Numbered from the stretch's first letter, positions 16,709 to 25,290 are shown. The stretch is 64,000 nt of DNA from Arthrobacter sp. zg-Y1110 (GCF_025244865.1 NZ_CP104272.1:3162001-3226000); one strand, 5' to 3'. A program made the numbers and translations. The notes: generated by a model from the sequence alone, not told the origin.

Positions 16709-18208
16709 ATGGTCTCCCAGGAACACCCCGACACCCCTGCCTCCGCCCCCGCCGCCGCCGCCTCTCCCGCCGGTCCGGATGCGAACCCCGCACCGGACGT
16801 CACCGACGACTTCGCGGTCCGCCGGCACACCCTGCCCTCGGGCCTGGGGTACACCACCACCACTGGACGGATGGTGTTCCGCAAGGAAGAAGTCAGCGAC
16901 GGGAAGTCGGATGGCTTTCGGCCCAAGGCGGAAATCTTCCTGGTCGCCTACACGGCGGACGCACCGGAGACCGGGCCCAACCGGCGTCCGGTGGTGTTTG
17001 CCTTCAACGGCGGTCCTGGTTCCTCCTCCGTCTGGCTCCACATGGGACTGCTGGGCCCGCGGATGGTGGACTCGGGCGACGCCGGCTCCCTGACCCCTCC
17101 CCCGTTTGATCTGGTGGACAACCCGCAGACCCTGCTGGAACACGCAGACCTGGTGCTGATCGATCCGGTGAACACGGGCTTCTCCCGCGTGGTGAACGGC
17201 AACGACGCCGCGGAGTTCCACGGGTTCGAGGAGGACCGGGACCTGGTGGCCGAGGTGATCCGGCTCTGGACCACGCGCAATAACCGCTGGCTGAGCCCGA
17301 AGTATCTGGTGGGTGAGTCCTACGGCACCCTGCGCGCGGTGGCCGTAGCCGGGAAGCTGTTCGACGCTTACGGACTGGCAGTCAACGGCCTGGGCCTGAT
17401 TTCGACTGTCCTGAACCTGGCCACCCTGGATTTCGCCCCCGGGCGGGACACCCCTTATGCGCTGCATCTGCCGACCTACGCCGCCATCGCGCACTTCCAC
17501 GGCAGGCTTCCGGGCCGCGAGCTGGCCGACGTCGTCCGCGAAGCCGAAGCCTACGCCGCCCGCGAGTACGGGTATGCGCTGACCCAGGGGTCCCGGCTGA
17601 GCGCGGAGGAGTACGACGACGTCGTCGCCCGCCTCGCCGCCATCACCACCCTGAGCGAGGGCTTCATCCGCCGTACCAACCTGCGCTGGGACTACGCGGT
17701 GTTCTCCGCTGAGCTGCTGCGGGAGGACAACCTGGCCGTGGGCCGCATTGACGGCCGGTTTACCGCCGCGCCCGCGCACCAGCAGGACTGGATCAACTGG
17801 GACGATCCCAGCCTGGTGGCCATTAACGGCCCCTATTCCGCAGCCATCAACCACTATGTCCGCGCCGAGCTCGGCTACGAGAACGATCTCCCCTACGAAA
17901 TCCTCAGCGGCCGGGTCCAGCCGTGGAGCTACAAGACCTTCGAGGGTGTGCCCGTCGATGTCACCGGCACCCTGGAACGGCTGCTGGTACACAACCCGGC
18001 GCTGCGGGTGCACGTGGACTACGGCTACTACGACGGCGCCACGCCGCATTTCGCCGCGGAGTACGTGTGGGCGCATATGCGGCTGAGCGATGAAGCACGG
18101 TCCCGGTTCACGCACCACTACTACGAGGCCGGGCACATGATGTACGTGAACCCCGGCTGCCGCGTCGACCAGCTGCGGAACCTCGCGGGGTTCGTGACCG
18201 GGGGCTAG
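16709..18208 (+). CDS. Serine carboxypeptidase-like peptidase, family S10
   Basis: 499 aa. After an Ala/Pro-rich N-terminal 30 residues come NGGPGSSS at 100-107 (oxyanion region) and the nucleophile motif GESYG at 202-206 (Ser204). The catalytic His is probably in the C-terminal YYEAGHMMYV. There is no evident signal peptide, so it may be cytosolic, unlike eukaryotic vacuolar S10 enzymes. TAGTGT at 16696-16701 ends seven bases before the ATG, supporting this start over an upstream TTG at 16637. The stop overlaps the convergent methyltransferase by four bases. Confidence 0.88.
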   Translation: MVSQEHPDTPASAPAAAASPAGPDANPAPDVTDDFAVRRHTLPSGLGYTTTTGRMVFRKEEVSDGKSDGFRPKAEIFLVAYTADAPETGPNRRPVVFAFNGGPGSSSVWLHMGLLGPRMVDSGDAGSLTPPPFDLVDNPQTLLEHADLVLIDPVNTGFSRVVNGNDAAEFHGFEEDRDLVAEVIRLWTTRNNRWLSPKYLVGESYGTLRAVAVAGKLFDAYGLAVNGLGLISTVLNLATLDFAPGRDTPYALHLPTYAAIAHFHGRLPGRELADVVREAEAYAAREYGYALTQGSRLSAEEYDDVVARLAAITTLSEGFIRRTNLRWDYAVFSAELLREDNLAVGRIDGRFTAAPAHQQDWINWDDPSLVAINGPYSAAINHYVRAELGYENDLPYEILSGRVQPWSYKTFEGVPVDVTGTLERLLVHNPALRVHVDYGYYDGATPHFAAEYVWAHMRLSDEARSRFTHHYYEAGHMMYVNPGCRVDQLRNLAGFVTGG

Positions 18209-18963
18209 TTGTCCGGGGTGGGGCGGCGGAACAGTGCGGTGAGCAGGAAAGATTCCCCAAACCAGGGCGAGTCCTGTTCCTGAGCGGCCATCGGGCGGAT
18301 TTCGATTTCCTCGAAGTCCGCAAAAACCCACCGCAAGTCGTCAGGGCTGAAGGCAATACCCGCTTCAAATGCCCCGTCGAGGTAGAGCTGTTCGTCGGGA
18401 GCTTCCGAGCCCATCCGGCCCCGGGCGAAACAGGCCAGCCCCAGATAGCCGCCGGGCGCGAGGGTGCGCTGCAGCAGTTGGAGGTAGCTGATGCGGCGGT
18501 GCGGGGGAAGGTGGTGCAGGCACCCTGAGTCGTAGACCAGTCCGTACATTCCTGAAAGCGCTTCCGGCGGCAGGGCAAAGGCGTCACCGCAGGTAAATGA
18601 GACTTCCAGCCGCCTCGCTGCGGCACGTTCCCGTCCCCACGCCACGGCTTCGGATGAGAGATCAACGGCATCCACGGTATAACCGTTTTCCGCCAGGAAC
18701 AGGGCATTGCGGCCAGGACCTGACCCGATATCCAGTACCCTCGTCGGCACGAACACTTCATCGCTGACCCAGCGTGCCAGGTTTTCGTCGGGTTTGTCTG
18801 CGAAGAACGGGACGGGCCGTGTCCGGTCGGCATAGAACCTGTTCCACCAGGTGCTGCCCGCGTCGTGGGTCCAGCGGACCGAGTCACGGGCGAACAGCCC
18901 GTCCATCATCCTCAGGAGATCATCAACGGACCGCAGGCTGCGGTTGATCGGCGGCTCGCTCAT
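18205..18963 (-). CDS. Class I SAM-dependent methyltransferase
   Basis: 252 aa. Motif I is VLDIGSGPGRNALFLAE (about residues 96-112), followed by the acidic VDAVDLSSEA and the post-motif GMYGLVYDSGCLHHLPPHRR, typical of Methyltransf_25/11 enzymes. The N-terminal 80 residues hold a conserved Trp-rich segment. The substrate is unknown. On the minus strand TAAGGT ends eight bases before the ATG (probable leaderless). Confidence 0.82.
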   Translation of the reverse strand: MSEPPINRSLRSVDDLLRMMDGLFARDSVRWTHDAGSTWWNRFYADRTRPVPFFADKPDENLARWVSDEVFVPTRVLDIGSGPGRNALFLAENGYTVDAVDLSSEAVAWGRERAAARRLEVSFTCGDAFALPPEALSGMYGLVYDSGCLHHLPPHRRISYLQLLQRTLAPGGYLGLACFARGRMGSEAPDEQLYLDGAFEAGIAFSPDDLRWVFADFEEIEIRPMAAQEQDSPWFGESFLLTALFRRPTPDN

Positions 18964-19005
18964 AACGCCAGACCTTACCCACGCGGCTCACCTTGGGGAA
19001 CGGTG

Positions 19006-19506
19006 TTACCGGGTGGCGAAGTGCAGCCAGACAGCCCCGCCCCAGAGTCCGCCTGCGGTCAGTGCCAGCGCCAGTTCGGCCAAGATCCCGATGCCCATGG
19101 CCTTCAGGGTGGCCACACTGGAGGACCAGGCGGTGGGCAGGTCCCGCTTGCGCAGCCACTCGCTGAGCAGCAGGCCGACGGCGAACCCGATGAACAGGCC
19201 CACGGCAGGAATGGTGAACATTCCAACGATGCCCACAGCCACACCCGCCACGACGGAGCGTTTGGGGATTTCCCGTTCCTTGAGCCGCCGTCCGGTGAGG
19301 AAGGCACTGGATAGCATTCCGGCGATCAGGAGCACCGCACCGATCCCGAAGGACCACCAGGCCGGCGCGCTCTGCACTCCGAGGGCCCAGCCCAGCAGGG
19401 CAATGATGATCAGGATGCTGCCCGGCAGCACGGGCACCACAATGCCGATCAGGCCCACGGCGATCACCAGGGCTGCGGCAATGGTTACAAGAAGGTCGGG
19501 GTCCAT
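19006..19506 (-). CDS. DUF456-family membrane protein
   Basis: 166 aa from the ATG at 19506; a GTG at 19533 is in frame but sits directly on a GAGGGGA run, leaving no spacing. About four or five helices with the family pattern: GLIGIVVPVLPGSILIIIALLGWALG near the N-terminus, then GRRLKEREIPKRSVVAGVAVGIVGMFTIPAVGLFIGF. The function of the family is unknown. Its start is about 60 bases from a family-A palindromic repeat. Confidence 0.78.
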   Translation of the reverse strand: MDPDLLVTIAAALVIAVGLIGIVVPVLPGSILIIIALLGWALGVQSAPAWWSFGIGAVLLIAGMLSSAFLTGRRLKEREIPKRSVVAGVAVGIVGMFTIPAVGLFIGFAVGLLLSEWLRKRDLPTAWSSSVATLKAMGIGILAELALALTAGGLWGGAVWLHFATR

Positions 19507-19568
19507 TCCCCCAGTGTTCCACCAGCTGTCCACTCCCCTCGTATTTACCCAGCCGGGGCGTCGTGCTG

Positions 19569-19657
19569 CCGGTTTGGGGTTCTGCTGCCGGTTTGGGAAA
19601 TCCCTCCGCTGCGCAGTGGCAGGGATTTCCCAAACCGGCCGGTTTTTCCCAAACCGG
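19569..19657. repeat. Family-A intergenic palindromic repeat, copy at 19.6 kb
   Basis: CCGGTTTGGGAAATCCCT (19588-19605) is a perfect reverse complement of 19621-19638, with a 15-base GC loop that is itself palindromic (CTGCGCAG). Extra half-sites flank it: CCGGTTTGGGG at 19569 and CCGGTTTTTCCCAAACCGG at 19639-19657. The same family occurs at four other places in the window. It lies between two divergent genes, so it is not a simple terminator. Confidence 0.75.
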
Positions 19658-19724
19658 AGCGTTTGCCCTGCCCGCCGAGCCCGAAATCCCCGGCGTGGCT
19701 CGAACCCCCGGGTGGAGAAATTAC

Positions 19725-19742
19725 TAAGGATGCTTATAAGGT
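19725..19742 (+). promoter_or_regulatory. TAAG-ATGCTTA motif upstream of membrane protein gene
   Basis: TAAGGATGCTTATAAGG lies 47 bases before the start at 19789 and resembles the palindrome at 22939-22954 upstream of usp. A shared regulator is only a guess. Confidence 0.35.
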
Positions 19743-19788
19743 GGCATCTTCAGCCCGATTCACCGGACGGAAAACAGGAGAGCAGTAA

Positions 19789-20973
19789 ATGAGCACCGAA
19801 CCAGGGAACACAAACGCTTCCAACACCGGACGCGGAGCCTCTGAGGGCGGCCCGTTCCGAGACCGGTCCGATCGGCCGGCGCCCGTCGACGACAGCCAGG
19901 CCGTTCCCGTGGACGGTCACCGGGAGGACACCGCCACCCGGGCCATGGATACCGACACCGCCTCCTCTGCTCCGTCGCATGCCACCGGACGCCGCGCGGG
20001 CAGCCATGCCGCCGAACCGGTAGCGGGCACCGCGAACGACGACGCCGCTGGCCGCACGATGCCGGCCTCCGATTCCCGTTCGGACTCCGATTCCGGCGCC
20101 GAAGATACGCGTACCCGGGTCGCACCGGTCACCGCCACCCGCTCCCCCGACACTGACGGCACCGGCGAGCACCGCGGCGCAACATCGGTATCCGCCGTGC
20201 GCGACCATCGTGACGCAGACACTGCGCGCAACTCGGACCGCGACGCCGAGAACCGGCACGCCATGAACGCCGGCGACACGACGGATGATCGACACGACGA
20301 CCGGAACGATGACCGCGGCGTCGTACGCGACCACGACCGGGACGGCCGAATTGATGACCGTGACGCGGTGCACACCCGCGAGGCCGCCCTGCCCAACCGT
20401 GAGGCACTGCTGGCCCGGGAGAAGGAACGCTTCGGCGGCTTCAAGTTCGGTGCGGCGTTCTTCGGCTGGCTGACCGCTACCGGAATGGTGGTGCTGCTTT
20501 CCGCACTGGCTGCGGCGATCGGTGCTGCCGTGGGCCTTTCGGCTGAGACCAACCTCGGCCAGGCGCTGGAATCTGCAGCAGCCAACCAGTCCGCCGGGAT
20601 CATCGGCGCGATCATCATGCTTCTGGTCCTGCTGCTCTCCTACTTTGCCGGCGGATACGTCGCCGGCCGCATGGCCCGCTTCAACGGCGCCAAGCAGGGC
20701 CTGGCCGTATGGCTGTGGGCACTGGTGGCGGCCGCCGTCGTCATCGTCCTGGGCCTGATCTTCGGCAACGATATCCGCAGCATCAGCCAGCTCAACTCGG
20801 TTGCGCCGCTGCCCGAGAACCTGGAAGGCATGGACGCCGGCACCTGGATCGCCGTCGCCGCCAGCCTGGTGGCTACCCTGCTCGGCGCCATCCTGGGCGG
20901 CCTGGCCGGAATGCGTTTCCACCGCCGTATTGACCGTGCAGACTTCCGCACCGAAGAGACCGTCGCCCGCTAA
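19789..20973 (+). CDS. Hypothetical protein: disordered N-terminus plus four-helix membrane domain
   Basis: 394 aa. Residues 1 to about 210 are low-complexity, dominated by Asp, Arg, Thr, Ser and Gly with DDRHDDRNDDRG-type runs, and are surely disordered. After a charged helix (REALLAREKERFGG) come four hydrophobic segments with Gly/Ala-rich packing, including YFAGGYVAGRMARFNGAKQG, and a short basic-acidic tail. AGGAG precedes the ATG. I do not recognise the family; the position next to stress-type genes suggests an envelope role. Confidence 0.75.
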   Translation: MSTEPGNTNASNTGRGASEGGPFRDRSDRPAPVDDSQAVPVDGHREDTATRAMDTDTASSAPSHATGRRAGSHAAEPVAGTANDDAAGRTMPASDSRSDSDSGAEDTRTRVAPVTATRSPDTDGTGEHRGATSVSAVRDHRDADTARNSDRDAENRHAMNAGDTTDDRHDDRNDDRGVVRDHDRDGRIDDRDAVHTREAALPNREALLAREKERFGGFKFGAAFFGWLTATGMVVLLSALAAAIGAAVGLSAETNLGQALESAAANQSAGIIGAIIMLLVLLLSYFAGGYVAGRMARFNGAKQGLAVWLWALVAAAVVIVLGLIFGNDIRSISQLNSVAPLPENLEGMDAGTWIAVAASLVATLLGAILGGLAGMRFHRRIDRADFRTEETVAR

Positions 20974-20993
20974 GACGCGGATGTCGGCCCCAG

Positions 20994-21039
20994 CGGCCGC
21001 TGCAACCTCCGGTTCCCGGGAGTTGCGGCGGCCGTTTTT
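20994..21039 (+). terminator. Intrinsic terminator
   Basis: A 17-bp stem (20994-21010 with 21018-21034, one mismatch and two G-T pairs) is followed by TTTTT, 21 bases after the preceding stop. Confidence 0.8.
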
Positions 21040-21060
21040 GTTGGTGCGGTGCGGATGCCC

Positions 21061-21242
21061 GCAGAATGTCCCATCGTTCGGTACGGAAGTGACGCCTGGG
21101 ACCTCCCCAGCAACAGCAGCACCAATGCGTGGGATGCTGTGTCGGCCGCAGGGCCGACGAGCAGAATGTCCCACCCTTCGATACACCTGTGGCACTTGGG
21201 ACCCCACCAGCACCACCGGCACCAAAGCGTGGGATGCTGTGT
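21061..21242. repeat. Family-B structured repeat, two tandem copies
   Basis: Copies at 21061-21142 and 21161-21242 have a period of exactly 100 bases. Both start GCAGAATGTCCCA and end GCGTGGGATGCTGTGTC; inside, ACCAGCACC/AGCAGCACC-type segments are shared. The ends are inverted with respect to each other (TGTCCCA against TGGGATG), so each unit can fold as a long imperfect hairpin. The same unit occurs at 21765-21846 and four times at 57046-57432. The remaining 200 bases up to the small gene at 21444 show no gene. Confidence 0.75.
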
Positions 21243-21443
21243 CCACCACGGTGCCCAAGCCGCAGGTCACCGCGCTCCCGGGCGGAACGTGGCTGCTAGG
21301 ACATGGGCGCGGCCACAAAGTCATGGCCGCCATCATCGTCACGCTAACCGTTGTTCTTTCCGGGCGGCGGAAAGTAAGAATGTCGGTGGCTCTCAATATG
21401 GTGATGTGTGTCACGTGTTTTCCGCTGCTATAAGGAGAAATCC

Positions 21444-21596
21444 ATGCGCACTACGCCATATCACTCCACGAACGTAAATGACCCAGATGTACATCATGTC
21501 CATAGCGACTGCCCCAACGGTCAGCAGATCCCGCTCAGCAACCGCGTTTCAGGCACAGGCGGCTATCCTTTGTGCGGTAACTGCCAGCGCATGTAG
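21444..21596 (+). CDS. Small Cys/His protein, 50 aa
   Basis: AAGGAG at 21432-21437 precedes the ATG at 21444. The protein begins MRTTPYHSTNVNDPDVHHVH and ends with SGTGGYPLCGNCQRM; the H-V-H-S-D-C and C-G-N-C pairs could form one zinc site. I recall similar proteins from Arthrobacter relatives, but no function is known. It is followed by another tiny gene 39 bases on, likely in the same transcript. Confidence 0.72.
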   Translation: MRTTPYHSTNVNDPDVHHVHSDCPNGQQIPLSNRVSGTGGYPLCGNCQRM

Positions 21597-21635
21597 TTCG
21601 GGCTTGATACTCTCCGCCGTGAGGAGGTGATGAAC

Positions 21636-21755
21636 ATGGGTAAGGGTGCTAAACCAAGCAAGAAGGAACTCTCGAAGGCCGGGGAAAAGTTGGCCTCCGA
21701 TTCGTCCACAAAAGCCGAAAAGTCCAAAGCAGCTTCGACATTGGGTAAGGGCTAG
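21636..21755 (+). CDS. Small lysine-rich protein, 39 aa
   Basis: AGGAGG at 21622-21627 is eight bases before the ATG at 21636 (an ATG at 21630 is too close). The peptide MGKGAKPSKKELSKAGEKL... is hydrophilic, Lys/Ser/Ala-rich and ends STLGKG. It is probably disordered or a single amphipathic helix. Such short basic peptides are frequent in actinobacteria and have no known role; a nucleic-acid-binding role is possible from charge only. Confidence 0.68.
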   Translation: MGKGAKPSKKELSKAGEKLASDSSTKAEKSKAASTLGKG

Positions 21756-21764
21756 ATCGAGCTG

Positions 21765-21846
21765 GGTCACGACGCCCACGATCCGGTACTGCTGTGACGC
21801 CTGGGATCCCGCCAGCAACAGCAGCACCACGTCGTGGGATGCCGTG
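21765..21846. repeat. Family-B structured repeat, third copy
   Basis: The segment CGGTACTGCTGTGACGCCTG through CGTCGTGGGATGCCGTG matches copy one at 21081-21140, including GTGACGCCTGGGA and CCAGCAACAGCAGCACCA. The left end is diverged. It directly follows the 39-aa gene. Confidence 0.65.
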
Positions 21847-21894
21847 CGCGGGCCCCGCAGCCCCGCAGGTCCCCGCGTCCCAGCCGGCTTAAAC

Positions 21895-21926
21895 AGCTGA
21901 GGCCCCGCACCTGCGGGGCCTCAGCT
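21895..21926. terminator. Intrinsic terminator (bidirectional hairpin)
   Basis: AGCTGAGGCCCCGCA (21895-21909) pairs perfectly over 15 bp with 21912-21926 around a two-base loop. It separates the small-gene pair from the convergent SDR; T runs are absent, so strength is uncertain. Confidence 0.65.
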
Positions 21927-21949
21927 CTAACGGGATAACACCGCAGACG

Positions 21950-22858
21950 TTACGGGGACGGGGTGCCGCCGTTGACGTTCAGGGTTTCGCCGACCACGTA
22001 GCTGGATTCCGGCGACGCCAGGAAGACGTAGGCCGGAGCCAGTTCGGTGGGCTGGCCCGCGCGGCCCAGCGGGGTGCTCTGGCCGAACTCGGGCAGCGCT
22101 TCCTTCTGCTGTCCGTCGGACGGCTGCAGCGGAGTCCAGAACGGACCCGGCGCCACAGCGTTCACACGGATACCCTTGGGTGCCAGCTGCTGGCCCAGGC
22201 CCTTGGTGAAGTTGTTGATGGCCGCCTTGGTGCTGGCATAGTCCAGCAGATCCGGGGACGGGTTGTACGCCTGGATCGAGGTCGTGTTGATGATGCTCGA
22301 GCCGGCCGGCAGGTGCTTCAGCGCAGCCTTCGTCACCCGGAAAAACGAGTAGATGTTGGTCTTGAACGTGTGGTCCAGCTGCTCATCGGAGAGATCTTCG
22401 AGGTTCTCCACGGCAATCTGCTTGCCAGCGTTATTGACCAGGATGTCCAGCCCACCCAGGGCCGAAACGGCATCTTCGACCAGCTGGCGGCAGTACTCGG
22501 GATCCTTGAGGTCACCGGGAAGCCTCACCAGTTTGCGGCCGGTCTTCTCGACCACCTCGGCAATGTGCTGGGCGTCCGGCTCCTCCTCGGGAAGGTAGGA
22601 GATGGCGACGTCGGCCCCCTCACGGGCGAAGGCGATGGCCACAGCCGCACCGATGCCGGAATCGCCGCCGGTAATGAGCGCCTTCCGGCCCTCCAGGCGT
22701 CCGGTGCCGCGGTAGGTGTCCTCGCCATGGTCCACATGCGGGGTCATATCCTTGTCCAGGCCCGGCTCGGGCTGGTCCTGGATAGGCGGAGCGATGGACG
22801 GGTAGCGGTCCACGGGGTTCTGGAAGGTGTACTGGTCCGACTTGTTGCCGTTTGTCAT
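21950..22858 (-). CDS. SDR-family oxidoreductase with N-terminal extension (general-stress type)
   Basis: 302 aa from the ATG at 22858. A hydrophilic 50-residue N-terminal extension (QYTFQNPVDRYPS...MTPHVDHGEDTY) precedes the Rossmann fold: TGGDSGIG at 63-70, NNAG at 142-145, Ser194, Tyr207 and Lys211 as the catalytic set, and a C-terminal VNGGTPSP. This layout is that of the YhdF/YghA group of glucose-dehydrogenase-like SDRs, which are often stress-induced. The substrate is unknown. It is divergent from usp. Confidence 0.9.
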   Translation of the reverse strand: MTNGNKSDQYTFQNPVDRYPSIAPPIQDQPEPGLDKDMTPHVDHGEDTYRGTGRLEGRKALITGGDSGIGAAVAIAFAREGADVAISYLPEEEPDAQHIAEVVEKTGRKLVRLPGDLKDPEYCRQLVEDAVSALGGLDILVNNAGKQIAVENLEDLSDEQLDHTFKTNIYSFFRVTKAALKHLPAGSSIINTTSIQAYNPSPDLLDYASTKAAINNFTKGLGQQLAPKGIRVNAVAPGPFWTPLQPSDGQQKEALPEFGQSTPLGRAGQPTELAPAYVFLASPESSYVVGETLNVNGGTPSP

Positions 22859-22938
22859 AGAAGTTCCCACTTTCGGTAGGTCAGTCCATTCGGGCGGTCC
22901 GGCTAGGGCCGCCGTAAAAGGCGGTCGCTCACGCTAAC

Positions 22939-22954
22939 GTAAGCATGCTTATTA
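22939..22954. promoter_or_regulatory. TAAGCATGCTTA palindrome between SDR and usp
   Basis: TAAGCATGCTTA (22940-22951) is a perfect 12-base palindrome in the 221-base gap between the divergent SDR and universal stress protein genes. It may be an operator or part of a promoter serving one or both. A related motif is at 19725-19742. Confidence 0.4.
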
Positions 22955-23079
22955 CCCTATGCCCGATTGGCGCTTCTACTCAAGTCCGCGGTTCCGCCGC
23001 GCAAATCGCCGCTGCTCTGGCCCTGTCCGCTGCCGGGGGCGCAAACTGCTGCATATCCAACTGCCCTGGAAGGAACATC

Positions 23080-23520
23080 ATGACTGAGGGAACCCGGAAG
23101 CGGATTGTCGTTGGCGTGGACGGCTCAGAGGAGTCTTTGGAGGCGCTGCGCATGGCTCGTCGACTGGCGGACCTGCTGGAATGCCGCATTGAGGCCATCA
23201 CGGTGTGGGAGTTTCCGGCAATGCTGGCCACGCCGTTTCCCACCGCCGACTGGTCGCCGCGGGTGGAAGCCGAGCGGGGCCTGGCCGAGGCGGTGGAAGC
23301 GGCCTTCGAAGGGGCGGGAACTCCCGAGGATCTAACCCAGGCAGCCGTCGCCGGACAGACCGCCCGGGTGCTGATGGAAGCCAGCCGCGGGGCGGAGATG
23401 CTGGTGGTGGGCAACCGCGGACGCGGCGGTTTTGCGGGGCTGCTGCTTGGCTCGGTCAGCACCGCTGTGGCCTCGCATGCTTACTGCCCGGTGCTGATTG
23501 CCCGTCCCCACCGGGACTGA
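23080..23520 (+). CDS. Universal stress protein, UspA family
   Basis: 146 aa from the ATG at 23080, preceded by GGAAGGAA. The strand RIVVGVDGSEES opens the Rossmann-like fold, and the C-terminal ATP-binding loop reads VVGNRGRGGFAGLLLGSVS, the G-x2-G-x9-G-(S/T) signature of ATP-binding USPs. The likely role is stress signalling or survival. An upstream in-frame GTG/ATG run (from 22945) was not used because it lacks a ribosome site. Confidence 0.9.
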   Translation: MTEGTRKRIVVGVDGSEESLEALRMARRLADLLECRIEAITVWEFPAMLATPFPTADWSPRVEAERGLAEAVEAAFEGAGTPEDLTQAAVAGQTARVLMEASRGAEMLVVGNRGRGGFAGLLLGSVSTAVASHAYCPVLIARPHRD

Positions 23521-23706
23521 GGGCCGCCGGCGAACACATGTGGGGAGAGGCCGACGACGGCGGGTCGGGCCGGCGTCGCGCCGGCACCAGCCTCGCGCCT
23601 TGTGTACACCGGTTTCGGCCGGTTCCAGCCAGCATCGCCTGCGCAGAAGGCACGGAAGGCCCGGGACCGTCTCCTCGGGACCTTGCGCCCGGGGACCGGA
23701 CCAGAA

Positions 23707-25230
23707 CTACCGGTGAGCCGGAACCCGACGCAGCAGGATGCCGGCAGCCACGGCGGCCACCACCATGGTGACCAGACCGATCAGCGAGGTGATGTTGACG
23801 CCGGAGTCGAAGGCCATCTGCGCGGAATGCAGCAGCGCCGAGGCAGCATCTGCGGGCAGGTTATGGGCAGCCTCGACGGCGCCGCCCAGGGTTTCTCCGG
23901 CCGAAGCGGTCTGCTCCGGGGTCAGCCCGGCCGGGACCTGGACGCCGTTGCGGTAGGCCGCGGTGAGGATGCTGCCCAGGACGGCAGTGCCCAGGACGGA
24001 TCCGATTTCGTAGGCGGTCTCGGAGATGGCCGAGGCGGATCCGGCACGGGACGGCGGAACGCTGGCCAGGATGAGGTCATTGGAAATGGTTTCCGCAGCC
24101 CCCACCCCGACGCCGAGCAGCAGGAACGCGATGATCAGCTGGAGCACGGTCACCGACTCCCCCGCAGCAAAGACCAGGGCATAGCCGGCTCCGTTGAAGA
24201 GCAGCCCGCCGGCCACCACAACCGCGGGGCGGACCCGCTTCACCAGGGGCACCACGGCCAGGCCGGTGATGATGGTGAGCACCAGTCCGGGAAGCATGGT
24301 CAGACCGGCTTCGATGGGCGTCTGTCCGACCACCAGCTGCAGGTGCTGGGAGAGGAAGAAGATGAAGCCCACCATGGCGAACAGGCTGAGCAGGTTCGCG
24401 GCGATGGAGCCGCTGAAGACCGGGTTCCGGAACAGCCGGACGTCGAGCATCGGCTTTTCACGCGAAAGCTGGCGGCGGACAAAGAAGAAGCCCAGCACAA
24501 CGCCGGCGGCGATGAACGGCAGGCCGGCCGAGGCGCCGTCGTGCGCGAATTCCTTGATGCCGTAGGTGACCGAGAGCATGGCGCCCATGACCAGGACAAC
24601 GCCGAGAATGTCGACGGCGCCGGGGCTGGGGTCCTTGGATTCGGGCAGCAGCATCGGGGCGAAAATCAGCAGCGGCAGCAGCACCGGGATGGACAGCAGG
24701 AACACCGAGCCCCACCAGAAGTGCTCGAGCAGCACGCCGCCCACGATCGGGCCGAGGGCCGCGCCGCCGGAGAAACCGGCCGCCCAGATGGCCACCGCGA
24801 TCCGGCGCTGGGACGGGTCGGTGAAGATGTTGCGGATCAGCGACAGGGTGGCGGGCATCAGCATGGCACCGAACACGCCCATCAGGGCACGGGCCACGAT
24901 CAGCAGTGCCGCGGAGGGCGCAAATGCGGCCACCAGGGAGAAGACGCCGAAGCCCACGCTGCCGATCATCAGCAGGCGGAGCCGGCCGATCCGGTCGCCG
25001 AGGCTACCCATGGGCACCAGCAGGCCGGCCAGGACCAGGGCGTAGACGTCCACGATCCACAACAGTTCGACGCCGGTCGGTGCCAGCGCCTGCGAGAGCG
25101 ACGGGATGGCGAAGCTCAGGACGTTGTTGTCGATGGAGATGAGCAGAACGGGCAGCATCAGGACTGCGAGTCCCCACCATTCGCGCGTTCCTGCACGCGT
25201 AACTGCGGGTTTTTCCTGGACCGCCAGCAC
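23707..25230 (-). CDS. MFS multidrug exporter, DHA2 family (14 TM)
   Basis: 507 aa from a GTG at 25230 preceded by GAAGGAGGAA. The first helix holds LISIDNNVLSFAIPSL and loop 2-3 GSLGDRIGRLRLL; the 14-helix DHA2 layout is close to SmvA/LfrA, exporters of quaternary ammonium compounds and dyes. It is divergent from a TetR gene across a 130-base gap with a clear operator-like repeat, so TetR control is very likely. The distal periplasmic loop (AYRNGVQVPAGLTPEQTASA) is typical of the SmvA group. Confidence 0.9.
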   Translation of the reverse strand: MLAVQEKPAVTRAGTREWWGLAVLMLPVLLISIDNNVLSFAIPSLSQALAPTGVELLWIVDVYALVLAGLLVPMGSLGDRIGRLRLLMIGSVGFGVFSLVAAFAPSAALLIVARALMGVFGAMLMPATLSLIRNIFTDPSQRRIAVAIWAAGFSGGAALGPIVGGVLLEHFWWGSVFLLSIPVLLPLLIFAPMLLPESKDPSPGAVDILGVVLVMGAMLSVTYGIKEFAHDGASAGLPFIAAGVVLGFFFVRRQLSREKPMLDVRLFRNPVFSGSIAANLLSLFAMVGFIFFLSQHLQLVVGQTPIEAGLTMLPGLVLTIITGLAVVPLVKRVRPAVVVAGGLLFNGAGYALVFAAGESVTVLQLIIAFLLLGVGVGAAETISNDLILASVPPSRAGSASAISETAYEIGSVLGTAVLGSILTAAYRNGVQVPAGLTPEQTASAGETLGGAVEAAHNLPADAASALLHSAQMAFDSGVNITSLIGLVTMVVAAVAAGILLRRVPAHR

Positions 25231-25290
25231 GGCTTCCTCCTTCAAGGTTGGTCTTTCACGGATTCTGGGCAGGGAAAACCCCACCGAAGT

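Noticed and set aside
22945..23079. N-terminal extension of usp from an upstream start
   Set aside because: No ribosome site there, low-complexity Ala/Cys translation, and the USP fold begins just after the ATG at 23080, which has GGAAGGAA.
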